From: Arthrobacter_H rhombi
GTDB taxonomy: Bacteria > Actinomycetota > Actinomycetes > Actinomycetales > Micrococcaceae
Direction: 5' to 3'
Length of the DNA: 64,000 nt
Assembly: GCF_039526245.1 (NCBI RefSeq)
Contig: NZ_BAAAIV010000012.1
Span: forward strand, 62,001 to 126,000
Shown here: positions 43,687-51,256 of the stretch, one piece after another
Layout of the letters: each line of letters starts with the position of its first letter
Numbering within the stretch: the stretch's first letter is position 1
Made by a program: the position numbers and the translations under genes
The notes under the pieces: generated by a model
The model's input: the letters and a program-made list of their open reading frames with translations, nothing else
Databases searched by the model: none
What the model was told of the DNA's origin: nothing

Positions 43687-44062
43687 CGGTTGGTTGAAAG
43701 CTTCACCAATGCGTGATTGCCAGCCGGTAACTGATAAGGTCACCGAATGTAGGGGGTTGCCTGAGGCAACTTGTCGAGCGTTGATCCAAGCGTCTTGTCG
43801 ACCCCCGATCCCACAGCGGGCCACTTGTCGGCCCCTGCCGACAGCGTGGCCAGGACCCGAGATCCGGGTAGCCACGTGCACTGCGCCGAATGCGGACCAG
43901 CCGGTCCGATACGCGTGCCGGATGGGATGCGCGCCCTGAATGTGTCCTCACCGGACCAAGCCCGCTTAGCAGCGGCCAGGCAATGGAGCCCGAAATCGAC
44001 GGGTCGGCGCGCTGCGGCAATGGGAGGCATCCGGTGGCCTGCCCTGTGAGTAGAGGAGCACC
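43687..44062 (+). other. 376-base leader before the SSS symporter gene
   Basis: No convincing gene is seen. Contents: a bulged palindrome TTGGTTGAA-AGC-TTCACCAA at 43690-43709 just past the PHP stop codon; a short inverted repeat GTTGCC-3-GGCAAC at 43756-43770; three copies of CTTGTCG at 43770, 43794 and 43824. The rest shows several GC-rich half-stems but matches no riboswitch I know. A promoter and regulatory leader for the symporter must lie here. Confidence 0.4.
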
Positions 44063-45742
44063 ATGGCACCGAACGGTGTGGAGCTCCAGCAGTTGAGCGG
44101 ATGGTTGGTCATCGCCCTGCTGGTGTTCTTTTATGGGGGTACGTTCATCATGACCCTCGGAATTGGCAAGAAAAAGGAAAACGCCGACGGCTACATGACG
44201 GCCGGCAACAAGATCGGCTTCGGCATTTCCGCGGCCAGCATGACGGCTACCTGGATCTGGGCATCCTCGATGTACGCTTCGGCGACCTCGGGCTACGCCT
44301 ACGGTATTTCGGGTCCCATCCACTACGGACTGTGGGGTGCGCTGATGATCTTGTTCATCTACCCCTTCGGCAAGCGCATCCGCAAGGTAGCGCCCCGCGC
44401 GCACACCCTCGCTGAAGTGATGTATGCCCGCCATGGGCGCGCCAGCCAGCTGATGCTCGCCGGGTCCAACATCGTCGGCAGCCTGATCAGCGTCACCAGC
44501 AACTTCATCGCCGGCGGCGCCCTGATTGGCATGCTTTCGCCGTTCAGCTTCCAGCAGGGCATCCTGGCCGTGGCCGCGGGTACGTTGTTGTACTCGCTCT
44601 GGTCCGGGTTCCGGGCCTCGGTCATGACCGACTTCGCCCAGGTGCTGGCCATGCTCGGCGCCGTGGTGATCATCATCCCCGTCGTCTTCTTCGCCGCAGG
44701 TGGGCCGGACATGTTTGTCCAGGGTGCCGCGAACCTGACGCCTCAGCAGGGGAACTTCTTCTCCTCCGACGCCTTCATGAACCAGGGGGCCCCATACATC
44801 GCAGCCGTCCTGGCCTACGCCATCGGCAACCAGACCATCGCCCAACGGCTGTTCGCCGTGCGGGAGGACCTCATCAAGAAGACGTTCATCACCGCGACCG
44901 TCGGCTACGGTGCCACGATCATCGGCATCGGCATGCTGGGAGTCATGGCCCTCTACCTGGGAATCACCCCCACCGGTGGGGACGTGAACAACCTGATCCC
45001 ACAGATGGCTGCCACCTACCTCGGCCCGGTACTGCTGTGCCTGTTCCTGATCATGGTCATCGGCGCGTTGTCCTCCACGGCAGACGCGGATCTCTGCGCA
45101 CTGTCCTCGATCATGATGGCCGATATCTATGGGCAGAACATCGCCAAACGCGGCAAGGCCAACCCGAAGACCATGCTGTTGATCGGCCGCATCACGATGA
45201 TCGTTGCCACCGGCGCCGGACTGTTCTTTGCCAGTGGGCAGATGAACATCCTGGACCTGCTGGTCTTCGTCGGCGCGCTCTGGGGCTGCCTGGTCTTCCC
45301 CGTCATCGCGAGCTTCTACTGGTCCAAGGTCACCAACACGGCATTCGTCGCGGCGGTCCTTGCCGCACTGGCGATCTTCATCCCCGTGCGGTTCTCCTGG
45401 ATCCCCGTCGACGGGCTGTGGGGCCTCACCGTGGACGTCATTTCCATCGTGGGCATCGGCGTGGTCATTGGCCTGATGTGCTTCGGGTTCTTCGGGGGAC
45501 GCGTCGCCCGTATTGCGGGCATCCTCTCGGCCATCGTGGCCGCACCGTTTGCCCTCGGGCACCTGCATGACTATGCAGTGCTCAGCGGCTCCCTGGTGGC
45601 CTATGCGGTCTCAACCGTGGTCTGCTTCGCGATTTCCGCGCGTTCGAAGATGGACTTCGACTTCTCGACAATCAAGGACACCGTCGGGGACTTCGACCCG
45701 ACCACCACCGATGTCGCTGACACCGCTGTGACGCAGCGCTAA
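44063..45742 (+). CDS. sodium:solute symporter (SSS family)
   Basis: A 559-residue sodium:solute symporter with about 13-14 membrane helices. The N-terminus is LSGWLVIALLVFFYGGTFIMTLGIGKK; the sodium-site helix region includes ISAASMTATWIWASSMYASATSGYAYG near residues 53-79, and the late core helix is MVIGALSSTADADLCALSSIM near 328-348. The overall feel is closer to urea/polyamine-type SSS than to PutP, but the substrate is unassigned. A 43-residue membrane protein follows 17 bases later and is probably its partner. Confidence 0.88.
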   Translation: MAPNGVELQQLSGWLVIALLVFFYGGTFIMTLGIGKKKENADGYMTAGNKIGFGISAASMTATWIWASSMYASATSGYAYGISGPIHYGLWGALMILFIYPFGKRIRKVAPRAHTLAEVMYARHGRASQLMLAGSNIVGSLISVTSNFIAGGALIGMLSPFSFQQGILAVAAGTLLYSLWSGFRASVMTDFAQVLAMLGAVVIIIPVVFFAAGGPDMFVQGAANLTPQQGNFFSSDAFMNQGAPYIAAVLAYAIGNQTIAQRLFAVREDLIKKTFITATVGYGATIIGIGMLGVMALYLGITPTGGDVNNLIPQMAATYLGPVLLCLFLIMVIGALSSTADADLCALSSIMMADIYGQNIAKRGKANPKTMLLIGRITMIVATGAGLFFASGQMNILDLLVFVGALWGCLVFPVIASFYWSKVTNTAFVAAVLAALAIFIPVRFSWIPVDGLWGLTVDVISIVGIGVVIGLMCFGFFGGRVARIAGILSAIVAAPFALGHLHDYAVLSGSLVAYAVSTVVCFAISARSKMDFDFSTIKDTVGDFDPTTTDVADTAVTQR

Positions 45743-45759
45743 CCCCGAAGGAGATGAAC

Positions 45760-45891
45760 ATGGAACCGATCTTCCTGACCCTGTATGTGCTGATGTGGCC
45801 CGTCATCGTGGCCGGCACGCTCTTTGTCATCACCCGCGCGTTCCTGCGCGAGTGGCTCGAAGCCCGTCGTGAGCACCGCACGATGGTCTAA
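45760..45891 (+). CDS. small membrane protein, putative symporter small subunit
   Basis: A 43-residue protein, MEPIFLTLYVLMWPVIVAGT followed by LFVITRAFLREWLEARREHR and TMV, made of one membrane helix and a basic amphipathic tail. AAGGAG at 45748-45753 is ideally spaced for the ATG at 45760; the ATG at 45754 is too close. It starts 17 bases after the SSS symporter stop and ends before a perfect terminator, so the two genes form a unit. Similar tiny proteins are annotated as transporter small subunits beside SSS and NSS carriers. Role in assembly or stability is inferred. Confidence 0.8.
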   Translation: MEPIFLTLYVLMWPVIVAGTLFVITRAFLREWLEARREHRTMV

Positions 45892-45907
45892 CAGCACGCA
45901 GACGAAT

Positions 45908-45949
45908 AAGCCGTGTCCGGCGCATCCTTCGATGCGCCGGACACGGCTT
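45908..45949. terminator. bidirectional terminator after the symporter unit
   Basis: Perfect 19-base arms (AAGCCGTGTCCGGCGCATC and complement) with a CTTC tetraloop, followed by GTTCTTT on the plus strand, between convergent genes. Confidence 0.92.
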
Positions 45950-45991
45950 GTTCTTTCGGAGGCAGCGCTGGCACTGATCGCGGTGACGCCT

Positions 45992-46921
45992 CTACTCCGG
46001 GAGGAACACCGTCTCCTGCGGTAGCCGGGAGCGCATCGTCTCGATGGCCTGGGCATTGGCATCCACACAGACGAACCGACGACCCAGATGCGAGGCCGCG
46101 GCACCGGTGGTTCCCGAACCGGCGAAGAAATCCAGCACCCAATCGCCGGGCCGGCTGCTGGCCGCGATGATCCGGCGCAGGATGCCCAGCGGCTTCTGCG
46201 TCGGATAACCGGTCTTCTCCTTGCCAGTCGGCGAAACGATGGTGTGCCACCAGACATCGGTGGGCAGCTTGCCGCGTGCGGCTTTCTCCGCGGTGACCAG
46301 ACCAGGAGCCATATAGGGCTCCCGATCGACTTCCTCCGAATTGAAGTGGTAGACGGCAGGGTTCTTGACATAGACCAAGATGTTGTCGTGTTTGGCCGGC
46401 CACCGGCTTTTGGACCGGGCTCCGTAGTCGTAGGCCCAGATGATCTCATTCAGGAAGCAATCGCGGCCGAAGATCCCGTCGAGCATCACTTTCGCATAGT
46501 GCACCTCGCGAAAGTCCAGATGCAGATACAACGTACCGTCGTCGGCCAGCAACCGCCATGCTTCGAGCAGGCGGGGCTCGAGGAAAGCCCAGTAGTCCTC
46601 GAAGGCATCATCGTAGCTGTGCAGCGTGCCGCGGATCGTGGAGTAACTGGCGCCCTTGAATCCCACCCGGTCCCCGGCACCGTCGGCGGCACGGACCATT
46701 GTGGTGCGTTGGCGGGCCTGCTTGCGACCGGTGTTGAACGGCGGGTCGATGTAGATCAGGCTGAATGCGCCGTCGGGTAGCGTCGTCAGGAATTCGGCGT
46801 TGTCCGCGTGAACGACCAGGTCGGGCCCGTCGGGGGACCACGTGGGGGCCTTCATCACGGGCGAGGGGACCCCGGACGACTGTCCGGGATCCCCTTCAGG
46901 TGCAGGCGTGCTGGCGCCCAT
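45992..46921 (-). CDS. site-specific DNA methyltransferase, beta-class amino-MTase
   Basis: A 309-residue S-adenosylmethionine-dependent methyltransferase of the N4/N6 amino class. Catalytic motif IV SLIYIDPPFNTGRKQ comes first (near residues 53-67) and the SAM-binding motif I DFFAGSGTTGAAA comes late (near 272-284), the beta-class order; GYPTQKPLGILRRII precedes motif I. The region between (KGASYSTIRGTLHSYDDAF) is the likely target-recognition part. No restriction enzyme gene is near, so it is probably solitary. It starts five bases downstream of the DEAD-box helicase stop, implying co-transcription. Confidence 0.88.
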   Translation of the reverse strand: MGASTPAPEGDPGQSSGVPSPVMKAPTWSPDGPDLVVHADNAEFLTTLPDGAFSLIYIDPPFNTGRKQARQRTTMVRAADGAGDRVGFKGASYSTIRGTLHSYDDAFEDYWAFLEPRLLEAWRLLADDGTLYLHLDFREVHYAKVMLDGIFGRDCFLNEIIWAYDYGARSKSRWPAKHDNILVYVKNPAVYHFNSEEVDREPYMAPGLVTAEKAARGKLPTDVWWHTIVSPTGKEKTGYPTQKPLGILRRIIAASSRPGDWVLDFFAGSGTTGAAASHLGRRFVCVDANAQAIETMRSRLPQETVFLPE

Positions 46922-46926
46922 CAGAC

Positions 46927-48603
46927 CTACTCTGACTCGGGTCGGTTAGCGACCTCGCCGTGGTGGCGACGTGTGCGTGAGCGACGGCGGCGGGCGGGGC
47001 TGGCCGATTCGTCGCCGGCAGCAGTGGGCGAGGCCTCGGCCGGTTGGCTCTTCACTTCGCCGGTTGCCTCGCGGTTGGGACGGTCCGAACGGCCATGGCC
47101 GTGACCGCGGCGTCCGCCACCTTCGCTGCCGGACTCCGACCGACGGCCCCTGCCGCTACCCTCGCCGCGTCCGCCGCGGGATCCGCTGCCCCGACCGCCG
47201 TCACGACCGCCGTCGCGTTGGCTCGGACGCTTTCCGGTCTCGCCCAGGTCTTCGAGCTTCTCGCCCGAAAGCCCCTGGAGTTTGCGCTGGTTGCGCGGCA
47301 GCCGACCCTTGGTCCCGGCAGGGATGTCCAGATCGGTGTACAGGTGGGGTGAGGAGGAGTAGGTTTCCACAGGGTCGGCCTGGTCCAGTCCGAGGGCCTT
47401 GTTGATCAAGCCCCAGCGGGGGACATCGGACCAGTCGACGAAGGTGATCGCGGTGCCCTTCTTCCCGGCACGGCCGGTGCGGCCGACCCGGTGGAGGTAG
47501 GTCTTCTCGTCCTCGGGACACTGCAGGTTGATCACGTGGGTGACGTCCTCCACGTCGATGCCGCGGGCCGCGACCTCCGTGGCGACCAGTACGTCGACCT
47601 TGTTATTGCGGAAGGCACGCAACGCCTGCTCACGTGCTCCTTGACCGAGGTCCCCGTGGATCGCGCCAGCGGCGAAACCGCGGTCGATCAGTTCCTCGGA
47701 AAGCTTGGCTGCCGAGCGCTTGGTCTTGGTGAAGATGATCGTGCGTCCACGGCCTTCGGCTTGCAGGACGCGGGCGACGACCTCGTCCTTGTCCAGCTGG
47801 TGGGCGCGGTAGACGACCTGGCGGATGTCCTTCTTGGTGATGCCCTCATCCTCGGGGTCCGCTGCGCGGATGTGGGTGGGGTGGGACATGTAGCGGCGGG
47901 CCATCGAAACGACGGCACCGGGCATGGTAGCCGAGAACAACATGGTCTGGTGGACAGCGGGAATGGCGGCCAACAGGGTCTCCACGTCCGGGAGAAAGCC
48001 CAGATCCAACATCTCGTCCGCTTCGTCGAGTACGACGATGCGGATGTTCTTCAGGTTCAGGTGCTTCTGCTTGTGCAGATCGATCAGGCGGCCCGGGGTG
48101 CCGACGACGATTTCCACTCCGGCGGTGAGCTGCTCGATTTGTGGTTCGTAGGCCCGGCCGCCGTAGATGGTGGCGATGCGCGCATTGCGCTTGGTCGCCG
48201 CCTTCTGGATATCGGCCGAGACCTGGTTGGCCAGTTCGCGGGTCGGGGCGACAATCAGGGCCTGCGGCGCACCCGGAGTGGGGAGCTTGTCGTAATCGGC
48301 GTCGTCGGGACCGATGACCCGCTGCAAGGCGGGGATGCCGAACCCGAAAGTCTTGCCGGTGCCGGTTTTGGCCTGGCCGATGATGTCGTGACCCCCCAGT
48401 GCCACCGGAAGGGTCATGGCCTGGATCGGGAACGGGTGGATGATGCCGGCGTCGGCGAGAGACTCGACGATGTCGGCGCGGACCCCGAAATCGGCGAAGG
48501 TCTGTTCGGGGATCTCATGCGGCGCGTCTTCGGTGGCCAGGGTCCCGTCAACTTCGAGCTGTTCGGTTCCGGTGTCGTCGGTGAGTTGTTGCTCAGTATT
48601 CAA
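46927..48603 (-). CDS. DEAD-box RNA helicase
   Basis: A 558-residue ATP-dependent RNA helicase. Motifs in order: Q-motif region FADFGVRADIVESLADAGI, motif I AKTGTGKTFGFG near residues 78-89, Ia PTRELANQV, II VLDEADEMLDLGF near 190-202, III SATMP, and VI HRVGRTGRAGKKG near 366-378. The C-terminal 120 residues are low-complexity and rich in Arg/Gly/Ser (GRDGGRGSGSRGGRGEGSGR), a likely RNA-binding, phase-separating tail as in cold-adapted RhlE/DeaD-type proteins. An upstream 389-base gap also holds the divergent thiamin riboswitch. Confidence 0.94.
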   Translation of the reverse strand: MNTEQQLTDDTGTEQLEVDGTLATEDAPHEIPEQTFADFGVRADIVESLADAGIIHPFPIQAMTLPVALGGHDIIGQAKTGTGKTFGFGIPALQRVIGPDDADYDKLPTPGAPQALIVAPTRELANQVSADIQKAATKRNARIATIYGGRAYEPQIEQLTAGVEIVVGTPGRLIDLHKQKHLNLKNIRIVVLDEADEMLDLGFLPDVETLLAAIPAVHQTMLFSATMPGAVVSMARRYMSHPTHIRAADPEDEGITKKDIRQVVYRAHQLDKDEVVARVLQAEGRGRTIIFTKTKRSAAKLSEELIDRGFAAGAIHGDLGQGAREQALRAFRNNKVDVLVATEVAARGIDVEDVTHVINLQCPEDEKTYLHRVGRTGRAGKKGTAITFVDWSDVPRWGLINKALGLDQADPVETYSSSPHLYTDLDIPAGTKGRLPRNQRKLQGLSGEKLEDLGETGKRPSQRDGGRDGGRGSGSRGGRGEGSGRGRRSESGSEGGGRRGHGHGRSDRPNREATGEVKSQPAEASPTAAGDESASPARRRRSRTRRHHGEVANRPESE

Positions 48604-48881
48604 TGAATTCTCATTCGTTTAGGCGCCGGGGCGCGGTGTGCTCAACGTCCCCCGATTCCGGGAGCGGAGTCCACCGCTGCAGCGGCACGTCCAGCGGAGC
48701 CGATCGTGGGCTAACGAGCGCGACTGATCGCGCAAAAGGTGCAGGTTCGCTGGGAATTCCTGCCAAGAAAATGCGTCTGGTACGACCGGGCATCCTTGTC
48801 TACAGAACCAGTCTATCCCCCCGGGTGCTGCCCGCCGGGCGGACGCGGGTTCACCGCGCGGCGTGGGCTAGGGTGGGACGA
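48604..48881. other. spacer upstream of the TPP riboswitch
   Basis: 278 bases between the DEAD-box helicase start and the thiamin riboswitch. No gene, repeat or RNA structure is convincing. It must contain the divergent promoters for the helicase and thi genes. Confidence 0.5.
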
Positions 48882-48984
48882 GACCACGGGAGCCCGCAAA
48901 CGGGCTGAGAGGGCGCTGCCGCACAGGATGCGGCGAGGCGCCGACCGATACACCTGATCCGGATCATGCCGGCGGAGGGAAGGC
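48882..48984 (+). promoter_or_regulatory. TPP riboswitch (THI element)
   Basis: Both conserved halves of the thiamin pyrophosphate aptamer are present: GGGCTGAGAGGG (48902-48913, pyrimidine-sensing side) and, after a variable GC stem, ACACCTGATCCGGATCATGC (48950-48969), followed by CGGCGGAGGGAAGG. The 3' end of the element overlaps the purine-rich ribosome site GGAGGGAAGG of thiO, whose ATG is at 48993. Ligand binding should therefore hide the ribosome site and repress translation. A likely -10 (TAGGGT) lies at 48869-48874. Confidence 0.93.
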
Positions 48985-48992
48985 AGCAAACC

Positions 48993-50174
48993 ATGCATTG
49001 TGCAGTTCTGGGCGCCGGGATCATCGGCTTGTCCGTGGGCTGGGAGCTGGCCCGCACCGGCCACCAGGTCACCCTCATCGATCCGGAACCCGCCGGCGGA
49101 GCGACCCATGCCGCAGCCGGGATGCTCGCCGCCGTCACCGAATTCCACCGCCAGGAACAACACCTGCTGAAATTGTCGCTGCCCGCTGCCGCCGGCTGGC
49201 CGAAGTGGGCACGCGACTTGGAGGAAGTGAGCGGTCAGGACACCGGGTTCAGTGCGCGGGGCACCCTGGTCATCGCTGCCGATGCGGCCGACCGGGAATC
49301 GCTGACGGATCTGGCCACCGCCCAACGTGCAGCCGGCCTGGACATCGGTGAACTGGGAACGACTGCGGCCCGCGTTGCGGAACCCCTGTTGTCGCCACGG
49401 CTGGCGGGGGCCTTCGCTGTTCCCGGCGAGGCACACGTGGACCCGCGCCGCACCGCCGTCGCCCTCTTGGCGGCGCTGGAGGCAGCTCCCGGGGCGCGGG
49501 TGCTGCGGAAGCCGGCGACCGCAGTCGTCCCGGGGGACCGCGGGCCGGTGGTCCAGCTCGGCCGTGACGGCGAGCAGGGGCGGGTGGATGCCGATGAGGT
49601 GGTGGTGGCAACCGGGATCGGGCGACCGGGGTACTCCGCGCTGCGGCAGGACATCGCCGGACTGGCTCCCGGGTTGCGGCTGCCCGTGCGTCCGGTGCAC
49701 GGAGACGTGTTGCGGCTGCGGGGGACCTCGGTCTCACCCCGGCCCACGGGGACAACGGTGCGGGCCCTGGTCTCCGGGCACGGCGTCTACATCGTTCCGC
49801 GTCCCGACGGGGAGATCGTGGTCGGCGCCACCGAACGCGAAGACCTGCAGGACGGGGTCGGAGTCGAGGGCGTCCACCGCCTCCTGCGCGATGCGTTGCG
49901 GGTCATGCCGGCGCTCGGACACTTCGAACTGGCCGAGAGCACTGCCAGGGCCCGTCCGGCCACCCCGGATCACCTGCCCCTGCTGGGGAGGATCTGCCCC
50001 GGACTCATCGCCGCCACCGGGTTCCACCGCCATGGGGTGTTGCTCAGCGTCGCGGCTGCCGCAACGGTCTCCGGACTGCTCGCCGTGCCTGCGGGTGACG
50101 GTTCCGGGGCCCCACCCCCGCGTGTCCCAGAGCAACGGCCCTCTTCGCCCTTCGACCCCTGGAGATTCTCATGA
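48993..50174 (+). CDS. thiO: glycine oxidase ThiO
   Basis: A FAD enzyme that oxidises glycine to iminoglycine for thiazole synthesis. The 393-residue protein starts MHCAVLGAGIIGLSVGWELA (dinucleotide-binding G-x-G-x2-G), then HAAAGMLAAVTEFH near residues 34-47, and has the C-terminal FAD contact RPATPDHLPLLGR near 318-330 and GFHRHGVLLS near 342-351. A frame extending nine codons upstream lies inside the riboswitch and is rejected. Its stop overlaps thiS by four bases. Confidence 0.94.
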   Translation: MHCAVLGAGIIGLSVGWELARTGHQVTLIDPEPAGGATHAAAGMLAAVTEFHRQEQHLLKLSLPAAAGWPKWARDLEEVSGQDTGFSARGTLVIAADAADRESLTDLATAQRAAGLDIGELGTTAARVAEPLLSPRLAGAFAVPGEAHVDPRRTAVALLAALEAAPGARVLRKPATAVVPGDRGPVVQLGRDGEQGRVDADEVVVATGIGRPGYSALRQDIAGLAPGLRLPVRPVHGDVLRLRGTSVSPRPTGTTVRALVSGHGVYIVPRPDGEIVVGATEREDLQDGVGVEGVHRLLRDALRVMPALGHFELAESTARARPATPDHLPLLGRICPGLIAATGFHRHGVLLSVAAAATVSGLLAVPAGDGSGAPPPRVPEQRPSSPFDPWRFS

Positions 50175-50416
50175 CCGACAACGACGCCACGCTGGTCCTC
50201 AACGGTTCGGCCCAACGACACATCGAAATGACCGTGTTGCAGTTGGTCCGCCGCGAGACCGGCCCGTCCCACGGCCCGGACTCCACGACGACGGCTGGCG
50301 CCTGCGGGGTTGCCGTCGCAGTCAACGGAGAAGTCATCCCTCGCTCGGCCTGGGCGCGGACCGAGCTGGTGCCGGGCGATCGGGTCGAACTCCTATCGGC
50401 GGTGCAGGGTGGCTGA
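50171..50416 (+). CDS. thiS: sulfur carrier protein ThiS
   Basis: The ubiquitin-like sulfur carrier that delivers thiocarboxylate sulfur for the thiazole ring. It has 81 residues and ends VELLSAVQGG, with the essential C-terminal Gly-Gly, and carries the fold's GVAVAVNGEVIPRSAWA segment. An insertion near residues 30-42 (ETGPSHGPDSTTT) makes it slightly longer than the usual 66-70. It overlaps thiO and thiG, so the three are tightly coupled. The activating ThiF function may be supplied by the MoeZ/ThiF-like protein at 55315-56493. Confidence 0.93.
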   Translation: MTDNDATLVLNGSAQRHIEMTVLQLVRRETGPSHGPDSTTTAGACGVAVAVNGEVIPRSAWARTELVPGDRVELLSAVQGG

Positions 50417-51206
50417 ACCGATGCACCATGACGATTTGGTCATCGATGGGGTCCGGCTGGGCTCGCGGCTGATCACCGGCACCGGCGGAGCCCCGGGACA
50501 CACTGTCCTGGAGCATGCGCTGCTGGCCTCCGGCACTGAAATCACCACCGTATCGATGCGACGGCATGCGGCGGCACCGGCCGACGAGTCGATCTTCGGT
50601 TTGCTGCACCGACTGGGCATCAGGATCCTGCCCAACACCGCCGGGTGCCAGACAGCCCAGGAGGCAGTCCTGACCGCGCGGTTGGCCCGCGAGGCGCTGG
50701 GGACCGACTGGCTGAAACTCGAGGTCATCGCCGATGACGAATCGTTGCTGCCCGACATCCCGGAACTGCTTGCCGCCGCCGAGACGCTGGTAGCGGAGGG
50801 ATTCAAGGTCTTTGCGTACACCAACGACGACCCGGTGGCTGCCCGGCGCCTGGAGGACCTCGGCTGCACCGCTGTCATGCCCCTGGGGGCGCCCATCGGC
50901 ACCGGGCTGGGAATCCTGAATCCGCACAACATCGAGACCATCGCCGCACGGCTCTCGGTTCCCGTGGTGCTGGACGCGGGGATCGGAACGGCCTCGGATG
51001 CTGCACTGGCCATGGAGCTGGGATGCGACGCCGTGCTGTTGGCCACTGCCGTGACCCGCGCTGCGGATCCCGTGGTGATGGCCGAGGCCTTCCGGCATGC
51101 AGTGCGTGCCGGACGCCTGGCCCGGCTCGGCGGCAGGATCCCACGGCGTCCGCTGGCCAGGGCCTCCTCGGCTCCCGAGGGGAGGGCGGAATTCCCCCTC
51201 GCGTGA
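50409..51206 (+). CDS. thiG: thiazole synthase
   Basis: Builds the thiazole phosphate from deoxyxylulose-5-phosphate, iminoglycine and ThiS-thiocarboxylate. The 265-residue TIM-barrel protein has VIDGVRLGSRLITGTGGAPG near residues 11-30, the Schiff-base Lys in WLKLEVIADDESLLPD near 101-116, VMPLGAPIGTGLGILNP near 157-173, and VVLDAGIGTASDAALAMELG near 186-205. GTG 50409 is chosen; ATG 50421 is possible. No thiC, thiD or thiE is adjacent, so the pyrimidine half is made elsewhere. Confidence 0.93.
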   Translation: MAEPMHHDDLVIDGVRLGSRLITGTGGAPGHTVLEHALLASGTEITTVSMRRHAAAPADESIFGLLHRLGIRILPNTAGCQTAQEAVLTARLAREALGTDWLKLEVIADDESLLPDIPELLAAAETLVAEGFKVFAYTNDDPVAARRLEDLGCTAVMPLGAPIGTGLGILNPHNIETIAARLSVPVVLDAGIGTASDAALAMELGCDAVLLATAVTRAADPVVMAEAFRHAVRAGRLARLGGRIPRRPLARASSAPEGRAEFPLA

Positions 51207-51256
51207 GGAGGAATCTGAGACGACGTGCCACAGCCCCGGGGGACAGGGCAGCGGGA

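Noticed and set aside
43687..44062. Known riboswitch (THF, cobalamin, guanidine) before the symporter
   Set aside because: I looked for the core sequences of these classes and found none.
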